This document shows positions 46,641 through 60,500 of a stretch of DNA of 64,000 bases, one piece after another (the first letter of the stretch is position 1; each line of letters opens with the position of its first letter). The position numbers were made by a program, and so were the translations under genes. The DNA lies in NCBI GenBank assembly GCA_964036295.1, contig OZ038465.1:22130331-22194330 (forward strand). Reading direction: 5' to 3'. The stretch is from Plumapathes pennacea (taxonomy: Eukaryota > Cnidaria > Anthozoa > Antipatharia > Myriopathidae). Below the pieces are notes generated by a model. That model worked only from the letters and a program-made list of their open reading frames with translations. It did no database searches and was not told where the DNA came from.

Positions 46641-47704
46641 AAAATGAGCCACTCCATCAGTATTTATCTGCAAAGCAATGTTATACGGATTTATTAAAAA
46701 TCCCTCGCCTCCAAAAAATCGTTGAAAATTATTTCCATCTAAAATGTCTTCTATGTTTTTAGCAGTGCCACGCTTCTGCTTGCTTTCCTCGTGCTGAAAC
46801 TTGTACTGTAACAGATTCAAGAAGCCTTTTTCCTGAAAGAAGCTGGTAAGCTGAGTGATCAATGGCAATAAAATGAAAGACCGCCAAGTTGTACAATTTA
46901 GTCCATTGAAGTTGAAACCACAGTGAGTGCATTGCTGCTGTGCTGAAGGGATTTCGTTTCCAATGTAATTATTGCAATTATTACATACGTAGTGCCATTC
47001 AATCGGAGCTTTCAAATTTCCAAAAAAATCCCACAATTGTTTCGCTGATCTCTTGCATTGGTTTGGTGTAGGGCAGTGCAAGCAAATTAACATAAGCAAA
47101 TGAGCCAGGGCACTTCCCGTCAAACGTTCTGCCATGGCATACGTTATGACGGAAATTACGTGCATGGATGTGGTTAGCGGGCATCCTTCAAACAGAGGCT
47201 GATCATTGCACTTCTCGTCAGTCTCATTTTCGTCGGCACCGCATTCAAACAAATCAGAAGCATCCTCTTCTTCATCCAACTCTCCCATTTCTTCGTTTTC
47301 CTCCATGTCAGGGGTAATACCTTCATTAAAAGCTGTCGCTAGATATTCAACGTCTTCAGTAAGCTGGGTAGTATCTTCATCTTCTGTGGGATCATAATCG
47401 TTTTCAAACGAGGCCCCTTCGAAAACCGATTTATCGACTCGCATTTCGGCCGAATCCTCCATGTCCAATGGGGCAGTTTGCTTTCAAAAAGGTACAGATT
47501 CTGTAGTGGGAAGAGGTGAAATTGCTCTGTCCTGTTCTTCCAACATCTGTGAATCATGCAAAGTCTGATTTTTCACATCTTTAGTTTGCCAGTCACGGCG
47601 AGTGCTCCGGGGTATCTTTTTCCATTCTAATCCTTGCTTATGCAGGTAAGATAGGTATCTTTCCTTGGTTTTTGTTTGTTTGTTTGTTGTTCTGCCATAT
47701 TAAA
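46641..47704 (-). pseudogene. N-terminal half of a Tnp2-like (CACTA/EnSpm-type) transposase
   Basis: The minus strand reads YLSYLHKQGLEWKKIPRS, an in-frame TGA near 47484, then MEDSAEMRVDKSVFEGASFE, an acidic stretch and PLFEGCPLTTSMHVISVITY, LLMLICLHCPTPNQCKRSAK. A zinc site follows (CNNCNNYIG..CTHCGFNF), then LIDxF-like SFFQEKGFLNLLQYKF, NIEDILDGNNFQRFF and NIALQINTDGVAHFNNS. The last motif (NTDGV..F..S) begins the catalytic domain of Tnp2-family transposases. The annotated 307-aa frame then leaves the family and enters repeat R4. A tetranucleotide ACAA run near 47690 shifts the frame from the nearest ATG. The C-terminal half, with the rest of the active site, is absent. Family assignment rests on remembered motifs. 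Confidence 0.62.
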
Positions 47705-48595
47705 TCTTAAACGCAAAAAGCGGATATGTTTAGTGATCGCCTAGAGCATAATTAATTCCCGCACGGTAATTATATTTCCCGCCGTTCTGTAATACGGTAA
47801 AATATTATACCCCCCTAAATTAATGCTATTCCTAAATCCAGTAGCGCTCTTTCCCAGGCTCCACACTAAAATGATGCAATATGGCGGCCATAAAGGGAGC
47901 AGCAAAATTGAAAACATAAATAATCATTATTGGCCTCTTTTTGTGTGCTACTGTCCTTTTCGAAACTTGAAATGGGGGCGGCTTGAGAAACCTATTTTGA
48001 GCTGTCAGATTACTGGATATATACGGCTTTAAATTGCTGTCGATCGATCGATCGAATCGCCACATCCCATCAAAACCAAAATCTCTAATGATAAGTGCAT
48101 GGTGATCGACTACATGCACATGAAATTATGAGGATTTTAGTTTATACGCGAAACACCCCCAACACTATTTGAGTTGTGTACTTTCCAAGGGGCACTCATG
48201 AAACGCGCATTTTAAAATATCAATTCAATTCTTACTTTACTTACACCGCCAAAAGAAGCAGCCACAAGGATTACTTTGTGAACGAAGCTGACGGCGACCT
48301 GACTGCTCCACAGGTCAAAGACTTAAATCACTACCACTTGCGGCCTACTCAATGTGCTGGATACGACAAACGTACGAGTTTGCGATCGATTGAATTAACT
48401 CGGCCGGTTGAAGGTTAATCATTTATTAGCCGTTTCCGTCAGATTGGGTCAGGTGACAAGGGAGTCGTATTTCCTTGTGCCCTACATGACCTCAGGTTGC
48501 AGCCTTTGAATCAACTCTTGATCTCGAAAGTCATTCTGCGCAGTCGACGTTTATACTGATCGCTATGGGACGTTTTGCTCTGGGTTTTTTTATAG
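47705..48595. other. upstream region of the BEN gene, 5' exon not found
   Basis: ATGGCGGCCATAAAG near 47881 contains a YY1-like core and could mark a start site. The plus frame 48176-48418 includes KRSSHKDYFVNEADGDLTAP before a possible donor (CCACAG then GTCAAA), but its junction phase with 48596 could not be confirmed. Confidence 0.3.
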
Positions 48596-51500
48596 GCGGA
48601 TTTAACTGTGGATATCTGTAGAAGAAGCAGTTGTGTTCTTCGCAATGGGTTCGAACAAGAGGAAGAGGTTGAGGTCAAGTACCGTGGTGACCGTTACGTG
48701 GGTCTGATTCTCCGGATACATCGTACGTACACTCAGTCTTGCTGTTGTCTTATTTAATATGCAGTAAATATTTTTTAACTGTGTAACGAATCAAGGTTAT
48801 CGCAAAAGATTTTGACTGCATTGTACAATAATTGTACAATTTGTACGCTGTACTAAAATATATGTACTAGCAGTTGTACGCCTGAAGTCGTGCCTAATTT
48901 CGCTCTTCTAAACATATTTGATCTATCCCGAACCCGATGTAGCAGTACGTTTATTAATGATTTCAAATTCTCCTAATAAATAAAAAAATCCATTCACAAT
49001 GCTGGGAAACCATTACTACTTTGGCGCTCTTTTCAACCTGCATAATTATAGTCATGAGCATAAATTAACCGACATATTAAGGGCCCGCCACGCACCGCTG
49101 CTTACCTGTTCATGCGCGCGCAACTCCAGGAATGAAATGTTTTTACAAGCTAAGAGACGAATGGATCTGTTGTAGTAAAATTGAAACTAGAAATACGATA
49201 TTCGCAGAGGCCCCACGCCCAAGTAATCGATTTTGTATGACAATGCTAGAGCTCTAATGTACTCTATGCTTTCACCACACATCTGAGTATTATATAATGT
49301 AATTAAAGGCAGATGACACTATATTAGCATTTACATGATATTGACATGTGTCCCATTCTGGAGGGTACTCATCATAATTTTGGGTGGGGGTGTGCCGCTA
49401 GTTTAGAGTTTTATTTCTTTTGCAACAATTTCCGCCCTGTATTTTCTTCCATTTGCCATGCATTGTCCGCTGCGACACATTTCTATTAAAGTCATACCCT
49501 ATCCCAGGCCAAAAACACAAAATCGTTACCCTATTTCAGACCAAAAAGGCAAAATCTATATCCTACTTCAGACTAAAAATGTTTGAAAATGATACCCTTT
49601 GGGGCAGCAGATATCTATATCTATATGGCAGAGTACTCCCCCCCCCCTGGGGTCCCATTGCTGTTTGAAGAGTACAGTAATCTTATTATATAATATGTAG
49701 GGTGGTCTTGAAAGAAGGAAGTTCTCACAATATTATTCATTGGGCCAGGTCCATTTCACAGTAATTTATTTTGTCTCATAAGAAAGTATACAGTCAGTCT
49801 TTGCACTACATTATTGGTAAAATACTGTATATTAAATACTTCTCAAGTACCTGTAGGTTACATTATACTTCTTAGAAGTTCTCAAGTGTTGCATGTGTTG
49901 CCTTGTACATGTACAAAATTTGTATTTAATACAAATGTAAATGTATTTAATACAGAAAATCCCAATTGCCAGAGAAATATAGCCCTAACCCAATACTCTG
50001 CTGTGAGAGAAAATGAAAAAGTGCACTATAAATATTCAATAATTTTACAGAATATTAGACAAACGAGAGTCAGGTTCACACATTATAAAGCACTGTATGC
50101 TATGAGACAAAAGAAGAGCATCAGTTTAGTATTGTATTGACATTCTTATCTTAAAAAAGTCTCATTTCCCATGTCATAAATTAAACTAATTCTTCCTAAT
50201 CACAAAAAGATACTTTTTCCAGTTGGACTTAGTGAACTTCATGTTTGTCTTGATATTTAGGGACCTATGAAAAACAAAACAAGCATCAAAATCTATAATT
50301 TAAAAAGTGTGTTGTGCAGCTGGAGATAGATGGGTGGGCGGGGAAGCAGCTTGTGTTGGGGTAACAGTTTAGACAATAAATATCTCACCAGAAATTTTAT
50401 GTCATGCAGCTGCAGTGCATGGAAAAAAAACTTGTTCAAAAGAACACTTAATAAAATATAGTTGCTCATTCTATCTGAGAAAAGGAAGAAATTAATTTTA
50501 ATAAAGTGCTGGCTTATATAAAATGAAACTAACTGTGGTAAATGCAAATTGACTTGTTTGGCTGTTATGATAATTATTATGTACAGTATCTTTGCAAATA
50601 CTTTTTGACCTTCAGTCCACTGAAGGCATTGACTTCAAAAACTTGTTTAGATCATGGTAATTTCTTTCTGCCCACACCACTACTACTAACACAGATCTCT
50701 TCTGAGCATTACTTTATACATGGTAATTGTATAAAGTACAGCTAAACTGCTAATTCAAAAATGCAAAAGGAAAATGCAGCAACAAATTATAAATTCTTTT
50801 CCTGATGCCAAATTGACAAAATATTCATTCATAACAATTTCTAGTTTACTAAACATCATTCTGTTTATTTATATATAATACATTTTATAATAGTATATGT
50901 ACTATAATAATATTTATAGCTCAAAGGGAAGGGGGGCTTTAATTAGTGAGACAAAGAAGTAAATAAAAACAAAGACTGTATTGTTATGGAAAGTAGTGGC
51001 AGGGTTTTGGAAAGTTTAGCCCAGCATAAAAACAGTTCAAATAACATATGACTTATAGTGCTTATACAGTGTTAGGCAGCTAGTACATGATAAAAACAGC
51101 CAAGCAGTTAGAAAAAAAAATGCCTCTCACAAGAACTCACAAGATTTTGCACTGTATAATTTCACAGAGGACAAATATTTTGATCTGTTTGATACACTGA
51201 AATGGTTTCTAGTGCTGCAACCACTGCAAACACAGTTCTCTCTACAATCAAATGCACAGAAACGCCAATTTTTTCTGTGTGAGTGATATGTTGTGATTTT
51301 GTCTATAAAGCAAGTTGTCAAGTGGCAAATTAACCTCTGTACTGTATGACACTGGAAGTTGAATTAACTGTCAAGACTCAAACGGTCAAAACAGTTTTCT
51401 GTCGTGAAAATATATAGCATCACAACAGCAAAGTTTTATCGCGGCCACAAAATGTTCGATAAGCTCGAAGCAATGCATAACGGACGTGTTGAGTGAACAA

Positions 51501-54500
51501 AGTAAATAGACGTGTCTTACCTGCCCCTTGGAGCTATCGGTTGGCCTTCAAGCACTATTTTAGCTTATTTTCTGTCCTCCTGTTGTTCGTGCAAAGCCGG
51601 GTTGTCAGGGTTAGCCCATCCACGGCTATGCAGATATTGTTGCCTCTGGGGGGAAGCGCCGTTTTTCGACAAGGGACGAACGTTGCTCACGGCGTCGATT
51701 GTTGGCCTCATTTTGAGCCAAAAACGGGCTGTTTCTCCAGACGTTTCATTGTGGCGTCGGGAAGCAGCTCGTTCTCGATCGGCTTTCATGCGCTGTTCTC
51801 TTTCCTGAGCTGTTTCTTGGGCTCGCTTCTGCATATTATGCTCCCGGGTGGCTGTAATGCGCCGTTCTCTTTCCTGGGTTGTCTCCTGAGTTCGTTTCTG
51901 CTTGTAACGCTCTCGGTCGCGCCGTTGCTTCTCTTCTTTGACAGCGACAATATTGTCCTGTCTCGACTGCTGTTGTTTTCGTTGGGCGGCTGTTTGCCGC
52001 CTGCGTTCGAGACGAATACTCCGCTGTTGGCTTGTCTCACGAATTCGTCTTAGTCTGTCTTGCTCTCTTCGTTTTTGAAGACGAACTTGTTTCTCCTCGT
52101 GAGTGTTCCGTTTGATTCTTTGCTTGATTCATATTCACCGTAATTCGGCAAGAGTGCAAAAACTCATTCAATCTCCTGTCGTGTCCGTTGCTTCGCAACG
52201 GACTACCAGAACACCACGTGATCTAAAGTCGGTCCGTGAAATACAGACATTTCAACTTGAGATTCGGGGTTGAGGTCAGGAGAGGAAAGAGCCTGGGAAC
52301 GAGGTTGGAGATTCTGTTCCGATGTTTTACCCAGCAAACCCCGCGATGCGGGGACGTAATTCTGTTCCGATGTTTTTTACCCAGCAAACCCCGCTGCGCG
52401 GGGAGGTCGGTCCGTGAAATACAGACATTTCAAAACGACATGGTGTTCAGATTAGTACCCACGCAGGGCGTGGGAATAACTATTTTGACTGGCGACCGAT
52501 CGATGTGACGTTGGCTTCCTGAATATAGATAATTATTATTCGACTTGAATTGTAAACCACATGCAAATTATATTGCAAAAATATAATATATTTACCGTTG
52601 AAATATATCTTAACATTGCAGACAAGCAAGCGGCACTCGATCCGTTGGTTTCTGAGGCCTGTAAAGTCATACAAGAGGAACGATCGAAAGGCGATGGTAA
52701 ATGTCAATAAAGTCATGTGGCAATTATAAAACAGTCGGAACAGCTGTATGTATAATATTAAGGCCAGTTTAAGTATATATATAGCATTAAATTGATCTAC
52801 TAGTGGCATGAATTTGAGTCATACTTTTATATGTATACAATTCTACATTCATTGCAAGTCATTTATTAAATTGAATTTTCTTTGAATTTATATAGTTACC
52901 TCAAGGAAAGAACGAATCAAGAATCGTCTTATCAAAGAATTGTCGCAGCTTTCATCAGAAGAGCTAGATATATCTAGCGCTGGAAGGAAAAGTAGGTCTG
53001 TAGACTACAGATTACTGGGTAAGAGGTAAAGATTTCACAGCTATAGTCGATAAGATTATACCACGCCGGGCTGACGGGCTCAGAAATGTGGCCATTTCAA
53101 GCAGCGGTTTTTCCATCCAAGATGGCGTAGGGCGCCATTTTTAATTTGTTCAAATTTATTTCAAATTTATTCGGGCTTTTCTTTGAATTCTGGGATAGCT
53201 GTAGATCACGTGAACAACACAAGAAGCCATTTTGAGAGAGGAGGAATAAAGCTGTTATTTGAGACCTTTTTGAGAAGAATATGGTACGTACAAGCTTCCT
53301 AATTTGTCTTTTTCTCCTGTAATGTGGCGTAAGCCGTAAAATGATGAACCGGGAAGAAACTCGAGATTCTAAGATTTATACAAGCTCTTTTAAAATTTTA
53401 AAACGATAGGTACCTCCGATAGGCATTGTAGTTGTCGATTGTATGTGCTGAATGTGGACTCTTTTTCTTCAGCTTTCATAAATTGGTACCGCGATTTACA
53501 TTTGACATCGCGGCCCTTTCTCAAATGGGAAGGAAGGGTCGTAACCGAGGAAGGAGCACAAGTGCCACCGCGAGGGATAAATTTCCAATCGGCGAACTTG
53601 CTCGTAGACGAAGACTACTCAAAAATGAATTTATCGAAAGCTCCCAAGTCTACAAGTCTGAAAGTTCAAAATTAAAGAAGCTGAAAAGAAAGGTATTTTC
53701 TTATTAACATATTACAAGCAAATGCCATTAGCTTTACCATCAATGTTATTATGAATGTTTATATATTACAAGGTATTTGTCACAAATAGAGTTGTGGGGT
53801 TTGGTTTCTGAAATTTACTTTATAATGTTCAAGATATTTGGTAACCAGGTAATGAATATCGACAAGTTTTTGCTTGTTTCATACATCATGCTCAGAGGGA
53901 ATACAATAGTTGGATTTACGAGTCCAAATTAATTCAAGATTGTAATACATTTATCTGAATATTTTATTCATCGATTTTGTGATGGATACACCAGGCCAAA
54001 TTATTCCATAGCCAAAACCGCTTGACTCAAGTTATGCTGGTTACATGCACGCAAGTCACGAGTTGTGTTCCACACCAATTGAGTGAGTTATCTCTTGTGT
54101 ATCAAATTTTTCATAGATTAGAAGAATCCAAAATGATGTGGAGATGATGAAACAACAACTAACCGAGACGGGTTCTGTGATGAAAAGAAAACTTTTGAAA
54201 AGACAAAGGTTCCCAACATCCATAGCAGAAACCAGTTCTGAAGAATATGAAGTTCCTGCAGCGAAAAGATCATGCCAAAGGCGAAGAAGGGAGACCATTG
54301 ATGCTTGTGGTGAAATCCATGGTGGGACAAGTAAGAATAAAGGGCCAATAGTGGATGCTCTGTGGTTGACCTTAGTCAAGGAAGCCAAACCATCTCAGTT
54401 GGTGAAGTATTTCACTCTATCCAAAAAAATTATGACTAAAGTTATACCTAAAGTAGTGAAAGAGAATATTCCTACTTTTGAGAATAGCTTTGAAAACAAA

Positions 54501-57500
54501 GTTAGAAGTATCAGGGTGCTTTACAGTAAGGGAATGTTAAGTAAAGAGAAGTACAAAAGCATTCGGCTCAATCTTGCCATGGATGTTAGCAAAACTAGCA
54601 AGAGAAGGGCAAGCTTAAAGGTAATGGCAAATACTCGTTTGCCAAAGATCGTGCCCTATGATAAATTGATAGGTTTCGTCAATGAGATTGACATTGGAAA
54701 TCTTAAAGATATAAAGGATTTCTGCCATGATTTGGATGCAGACAAAGTTGTAAAAGGGTCATATAGAGAGTTACAACCATTTCTGTTACATCTCGCTGAT
54801 ATGTATGTTTGCTTAGATCAAACTAGTCCATTCCTGCTTCATTTTGGATCTGAACCCTATCACTTAAGAGTTGCTCTTGGAGCTGATGGGGCTCCCTTTG
54901 GAAAGGACGACGAGGCCACAGCTTGGCTTTTGTCATTTCTCAATGTAGGTCAGCAAATTGCAAGTGAAAATGACAACTTTATTCTTGCTGGGGCAAATTG
55001 TGACGAAGGTCACATCTCAATGCGGCGCTATGCACAAAAGCTTGTTTCGGATATCGCTTCTATTGAGGGAAAGAGATTTTACCTACCAGTTAGCAAAGCT
55101 TCAGCTAAGTTTTCATTTGAATTGGTCCCCTCTGACATGAAGTGGGCTTCCACATTTAGTGGGGAACTAGGAAACTCTGCTTTCTACTTTTCTCCATTTG
55201 GCAATGTTAGCAATGAGAACAAGTTTAAGGTTAATGCTAGTTTGGGTCAATCTGAAGAATGCACATGGAAGCCATGGGTGTATGAGAAAAGGCTTCAGGT
55301 AGTGACCAAGGTGGAAGCAAAAAAAAATGATTTGGACCAAACAAGACTTGCCGAGTCTACTAAAAGAACTAAGTTGTTAACTTATATAAGAAGTCTAAAT
55401 TCCCGGCAAGAAAGAACTCCCCTTTTGGGTCCCCTGATTGACAAGATTTTTGCTGAGCCTTTGCATAATTCCAACAATGCGTGGCAGCAATTACATGGGC
55501 TCATGCTTGTCCATGCCAATGACAAGAGCAAGCTCCCTCCCAATTGCACTGATCCTAGCAAAGAACCCAATTGTGCTCTAGCCTCCCATCTTACCACTTT
55601 AAGGGAAATTGGGGCTTCTAGATTGTACAAAAAGGTAAAAAAGTGGTGTTCCCAGGGAAGGAAGGGAGCCCTTTCCTACAGGTTTACAGGAAAAGAAACA
55701 AAAAAGATGTGCCACAAGTTCACATCTATTCTGAAGGCAATTTCTCGTGAGGATGACAGTCCTCAGCAACAGCTTCAAATTTGTACATTTGCATTCATTG
55801 GCCTTCAGCTAAGAGATGCTATCAGTCGGTTTAGTCGTGTCACCATAAGTGAGGGTGTTTTGCAGGAAATGAAAGACTCTTGCAAGAGGTATTTCAATGC
55901 ATATTCTCTCCTGTTAGACACTGTAACCCCAACAGTGTGGACAATTGGTCATGCCATTCCTTATCACACAGACATTCTGTATAGGAAACTTTGTGTGGGT
56001 TTAGGTGTCAATACCATGCAGGGGAGGGAGGCCAAACATGTGCGCATCAGCCAGTATGCAAAGCATGCAACCTTGTCAACAAGGTGGAACCTTGTTTTCA
56101 GACATGACTTTATTGCAACTGTTTGGTTAAGGCAACATGACCCTGCAAGTTTTGTATATCACAAGAGTGCTGATGTGTATGTTCCTAAAGAAATTGAGCA
56201 ACCAGATGTTTGCTACTGTGGCTTAGACAAGGAGTGCAGTGCTGAAAAATGTTCCCTGTGCTCATCTCAGTTGTACCAGAGTGTAGAAAGGAGTGCTAAA
56301 AGAGGGGTTTTGGACCCATATATTTGCAATCTTCTTAGTGTTACAAGCTAGTGAACATTAAGGTACGTGACTCGTTCCACATAGGGAATGTTCAATTTAG
56401 TAGTCTTCAGTATTCAACTACTATTCATTTGACATTCAACTTTGTATTCATGTAAAAAGATTTAATTAAGTCCAATAAATCATTTACTTCAACAAAAATG
56501 AGTGATTACAATGACTCAATTTTTTCACAGTTAGTGTACATGTCATTTGCTTGTGCATAGAAATAGTTTGTAAACATCAACATTGATATTTATTTTTAGA
56601 ATATTCTTATTTAGCAGAACAGTTGTAACAACATTGTGGCCAATAAAGTTTGGCTTGTTTGAAATATCAGTTCAATTCATATGTCAACCACACACACACT
56701 GACACACATATATTTCTAACCTTGTAGCAACAACATGGACCAGAAAACTGTGAAATTATTAATTTGTCAGAATGTAGTAATTTTGGCAAAATAATTTTGA
56801 AAGTGGGAAATTGCAAGCTGGTCTCTGTGTTGCTTTGTTTAGTATTTGCTGAGCTTGCTAAACAAAACTTGAGACTATGTAATGTAAAATTTAAAATGCT
56901 TACCGGACGTCACTTTCGTTTTATGTTGGAATTCTTCTCTGCAATATCAGATTATAGCATATCAAAATACTTCAGAACTTTGCTCATACTTGACAGTGAC
57001 AAAAACTTTCTATATTTCAACAGCATGAAAGATCCTCAATAAATTATTGCACATGCTATGCATACAGATGAAACTATATTGTTCAGATCCTTTTCATCCC
57101 CAGACAGAGTATGAGCAGTTTCACATGGCCTGTTCATAGTGTGTGCTGAGGTATTCCCATTCTGTTATAATGGCCATATCTGGTTTTGAATCTCAAGAGC
57201 TCAAGTTTCTTTGAATACCTAAATTCCATAGGATTATCTTTGTTGACAATGATCTTGCTGTATGACCTGTCCCTCTCCTCTTTTAGGAAGGTTCCGTTGA
57301 AATCTAGCGTTTTCTTGTACTTGTTTGCGAAGCGACAAAAAAACGCAACACACTTCTCTTCGGAGTACACGTGGATTTCTTGAATATTCGGAGTACACTT
57401 TACAACCACGCCACCACCTTCTGCACTCAAAATAGCTTGTTTGAAGCATTCAAACATTTCCATAGGCAAATTCCAGGAAAAACATACAGTCCATGGACGC

Positions 57501-60500
57501 GAGCTGGAGGCTTTCCTCTTCATTCGCCTTAAAATTGTCTTGTGCCAAAATCCAATGGCGCGAGATACCATTCGTGAAGGCTGGGATAAATGGTATTTAA
57601 ATGCTTCCTCGGCGGCCAAAGAATGCTTTTTTACCACTGCCCTCGACAGCTGCAAAACCTCAGAACCTACTTCAGTTGCGAAAGCTTTGTTTCTCTCCTG
57701 TTTAATGAAGCGATTAACCACATTGTGTATCTCAACGATAAGCTCCGCCATCTTGAAATTAACTTATTCTGCGATTTCCGCTGATCTTTGCTCGCTGGCG
57801 CATACATCTGAAATGGCGTAATTTGCATCGCTCCCAGCCCGGCGTGACTGGAGAACTTCCTTGCATACACATCTGTCACTGAAAACATAAAATTTGTACA
57901 TTGTCACCGTGCAACAGGGTGATTTTTAACTTCTCATATTGATCATGCAACCATTTAACTAGATTAAGGCAATAAAAAGTCCGAACATATTTTGTAAACT
58001 GCATTCGTTTTGTTCCATAACTGAGGTTTAAACCTACATATACATTTCTATAGTCAGATAATATATTTTGAATACTACCACAGTGGAGCAGCTATTTAAA
58101 ATATTAATATTTTCATACTTTTAGATGATCCCTCCAGTGCAAATAATCATGCTAATGCTGACCACCCCAGCCCCCAAGGCAACAAGAAGAGGGTAAACCG
58201 GCAGGCCCCTACTCTGCCAATACCAAGTTCCAGTGCAGATGATGATGCTGCAATCAATTTGCTGCAGGTATTCAGCAGGATCAGCAAAATTGTTGATGTC
58301 AAGAAATGTAATGACTATGAAATGATACTTCGTGTGATGTCATCAAAATTGTTATTAATCATACTGTGAGCTGGGATGGAATACAACAAGAGAAATTTGA
58401 TGTCATGTTTGTAAACATTAAGTATCAATAATTGTTAAGTTAAAATTGAATATGTTAATTCACATTTTTAGGATAGTTGCAGTGAAAGTGAAAATGATGA
58501 TGGCAAGAATAATGTTGGCCCAAAAAAGTCTTCAACTCCAACCAACAGGAGCAAAAAACCTCGACCAGATCCAGAGAGTGAGCAAGATTGCCCACCATCA
58601 CCAGTTTGGGATGAGAATCCCCCCTCACCATTTTGTGGTGATGATAAAATAGATCATCCAGATCAAATTAACACCTCAACTCCTACACTGGCACGGAAGA
58701 CGATCAAAAAGCATAAGAAACCACACAACAAGGCCACTGGCACCAAAACGTGCAGTCAATCTCATTCTGCAGGGCCAATGTCACCAATTTGGCATAAAGA
58801 TTGCCCCCCACCATCTGCCAAAAGACCTAAAGGTTCAACATGCCACTGGCCAGCATGTGTTTGAGAAAGGAGGGAGCTGGCCAATTTGAAAGAGGCATAT
58901 GGCAAATTGCAAGCAGAACACAAGAAGCTGTTAAGACACACAGGTACAGCATATAATATAATAGTATAACCTAAAAAGCTTGGGCTACAGTGTCTATACA
59001 TGTGTGTGTACATCCAAGTATAGTGCATGAGGATTATATACTCAATGTGCTGGAAAGCTATTAGCTCTGGTTATTGACTGAAGAACTTTATCATTTGTCC
59101 GCAGAAAATCCACCTGTCTGCAACTGCAACACCATTGCTGAAGGCGGTGTTCAGAGTGGTGTAGTGCCACAAGATGTGGCAGCAGAAGAAAAGGTATTAT
59201 TTCAAACAATATGGAAGCTGTCATGTAGATTTTATAGAATATATATTTCAGACCACATGGGCTAATCCACCAGTGAACAGTTTTCATTGTTAATTAATAA
59301 AGTAAAAAAAGCTATATATATGTTTTCAGTGCAATCTTGATAACTCAAACCTTCAAGGAAAACAAAAATAATTGGTTTTGAGTTATAGGGATTTCACTGT
59401 GTATATTTTGTGACTATTTTGTCTATTTATTTCTATTAGTTTTTACGGCAGTATATCCTCTAAGCATTTATTTATTTTGTATAGACTGGTGTGTACTATG
59501 TATCAGTGCTGTATCAAACTCCTTGGCTGTGTTGAGTTTTATAAGCACTTTGGAATTTGCAAGAACACGAGAGTAGTGTGGAGCAGCACTCTGTGGCGTG
59601 GTTCTTATCCACACTACTCTTGCGTTCTTTCAAATTCCTGAGTGCTATGTAACTCACCATAGCATGTATTGATACTTGTTCTATTCCTTTAAATATACCA
59701 TGGACTGAAAACCCGTTCTATTTCTTCTACAGATGATTGAATTGGTTGCGGGTAGTGGGGTTTACCTATTTAGAACCCAACTAGCCCTTGTCAAGGAAGG
59801 GGTTAAAAGTAAATCTGCTCTGGCATGTCGTCTCCTGAGGGTGTTTTTTTCTGAGGAGCAGTTGGAAAATGGACGAACAAGCCCTAAAGTGCGTGGAGCT
59901 GGTCTCTTGCTAGATCAAAGAGTAATTGAGACAGTCAAAGGTACTATATTATATCAAAAATTTATATCATTTAAAGTACAGTGCAGTCCTGATAATTCAA
60001 ACCTCCAAGGGAAACAAAATAGGTTTGGGTTTTGTGAGTTTGAGTTAACAGTGAGGTAAAATTACAGTGCTAGCTCAAAATCAATGCCAGGGTAAGCTAT
60101 AGTATAAGAACAGCTGATAGGGAAACCAATGAAATCTGATTCAACAAGTGTCAGTGGTAACTATGCAGTGAGATGTTAGGAAAGAGTACTTGGATGTTAA
60201 CTCTTAATACCAGTGTTGCTCATTTTTTACACATCTGCAGAACTGTCAAATCTTTAGACATCCTTTTGACTTATTACATTGCACATTAGAAACAGTTTTC
60301 ATGGGCACAGCTTAAAAGGGGCATGCATCAAATTTGCTCTCAGTATTATGATATCCAAGAGACACACTAGTATATTAATATTATGAGATCAAGGTAGTTG
60401 ATATGCAATATATTCCTAATATTAACTCATATCTTTTTATATCACAGCTTTTGCAAATAGGCAAAAAGATTTACCAAGTGGGCACAAGAAAAGCATTGCT

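Larger units (their letters stand above)
53062..57846. mobile_element. 4.8-kb DNA transposon with two convergent genes, superfamily unassigned
   Basis: The left end CACGCCGGGCTG is mirrored exactly by CAGCCCGGCGTG at the right end. Weaker similarity continues inward (GCCATTTCA on both sides, AGCAGCGG versus ATCAGCGG, then AAGATGGCG). Flanks are ATAC on the left and ACTG on the right, so a 2-bp AC duplication is possible but not proven. The element contains an intact two-exon plus-strand gene (53525-56351) and an intact minus-strand single-exon gene (57751-57134) converging on a shared 0.8-kb spacer. It lies wholly inside the third intron of the BEN gene (53019-58124). Both reading frames are open, which implies recent activity. 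Confidence 0.7.

Noticed and set aside
47206-47397. Ser-rich plus frame
   Set aside because: Shadow of the acidic Glu/Asp stretch of the Tnp2-like protein on the minus strand.
51493-52053. 186-aa plus-strand frame with hydrophobic stretches
   Set aside because: It is the antisense shadow of the arginine-rich minus-strand frame; Leu/Phe/Ser runs are what Arg/Glu codons give in reverse.
55382-55630. Minus frame of 82 aa inside the 800-aa gene
   Set aside because: Antisense shadow with no motif or splice support.
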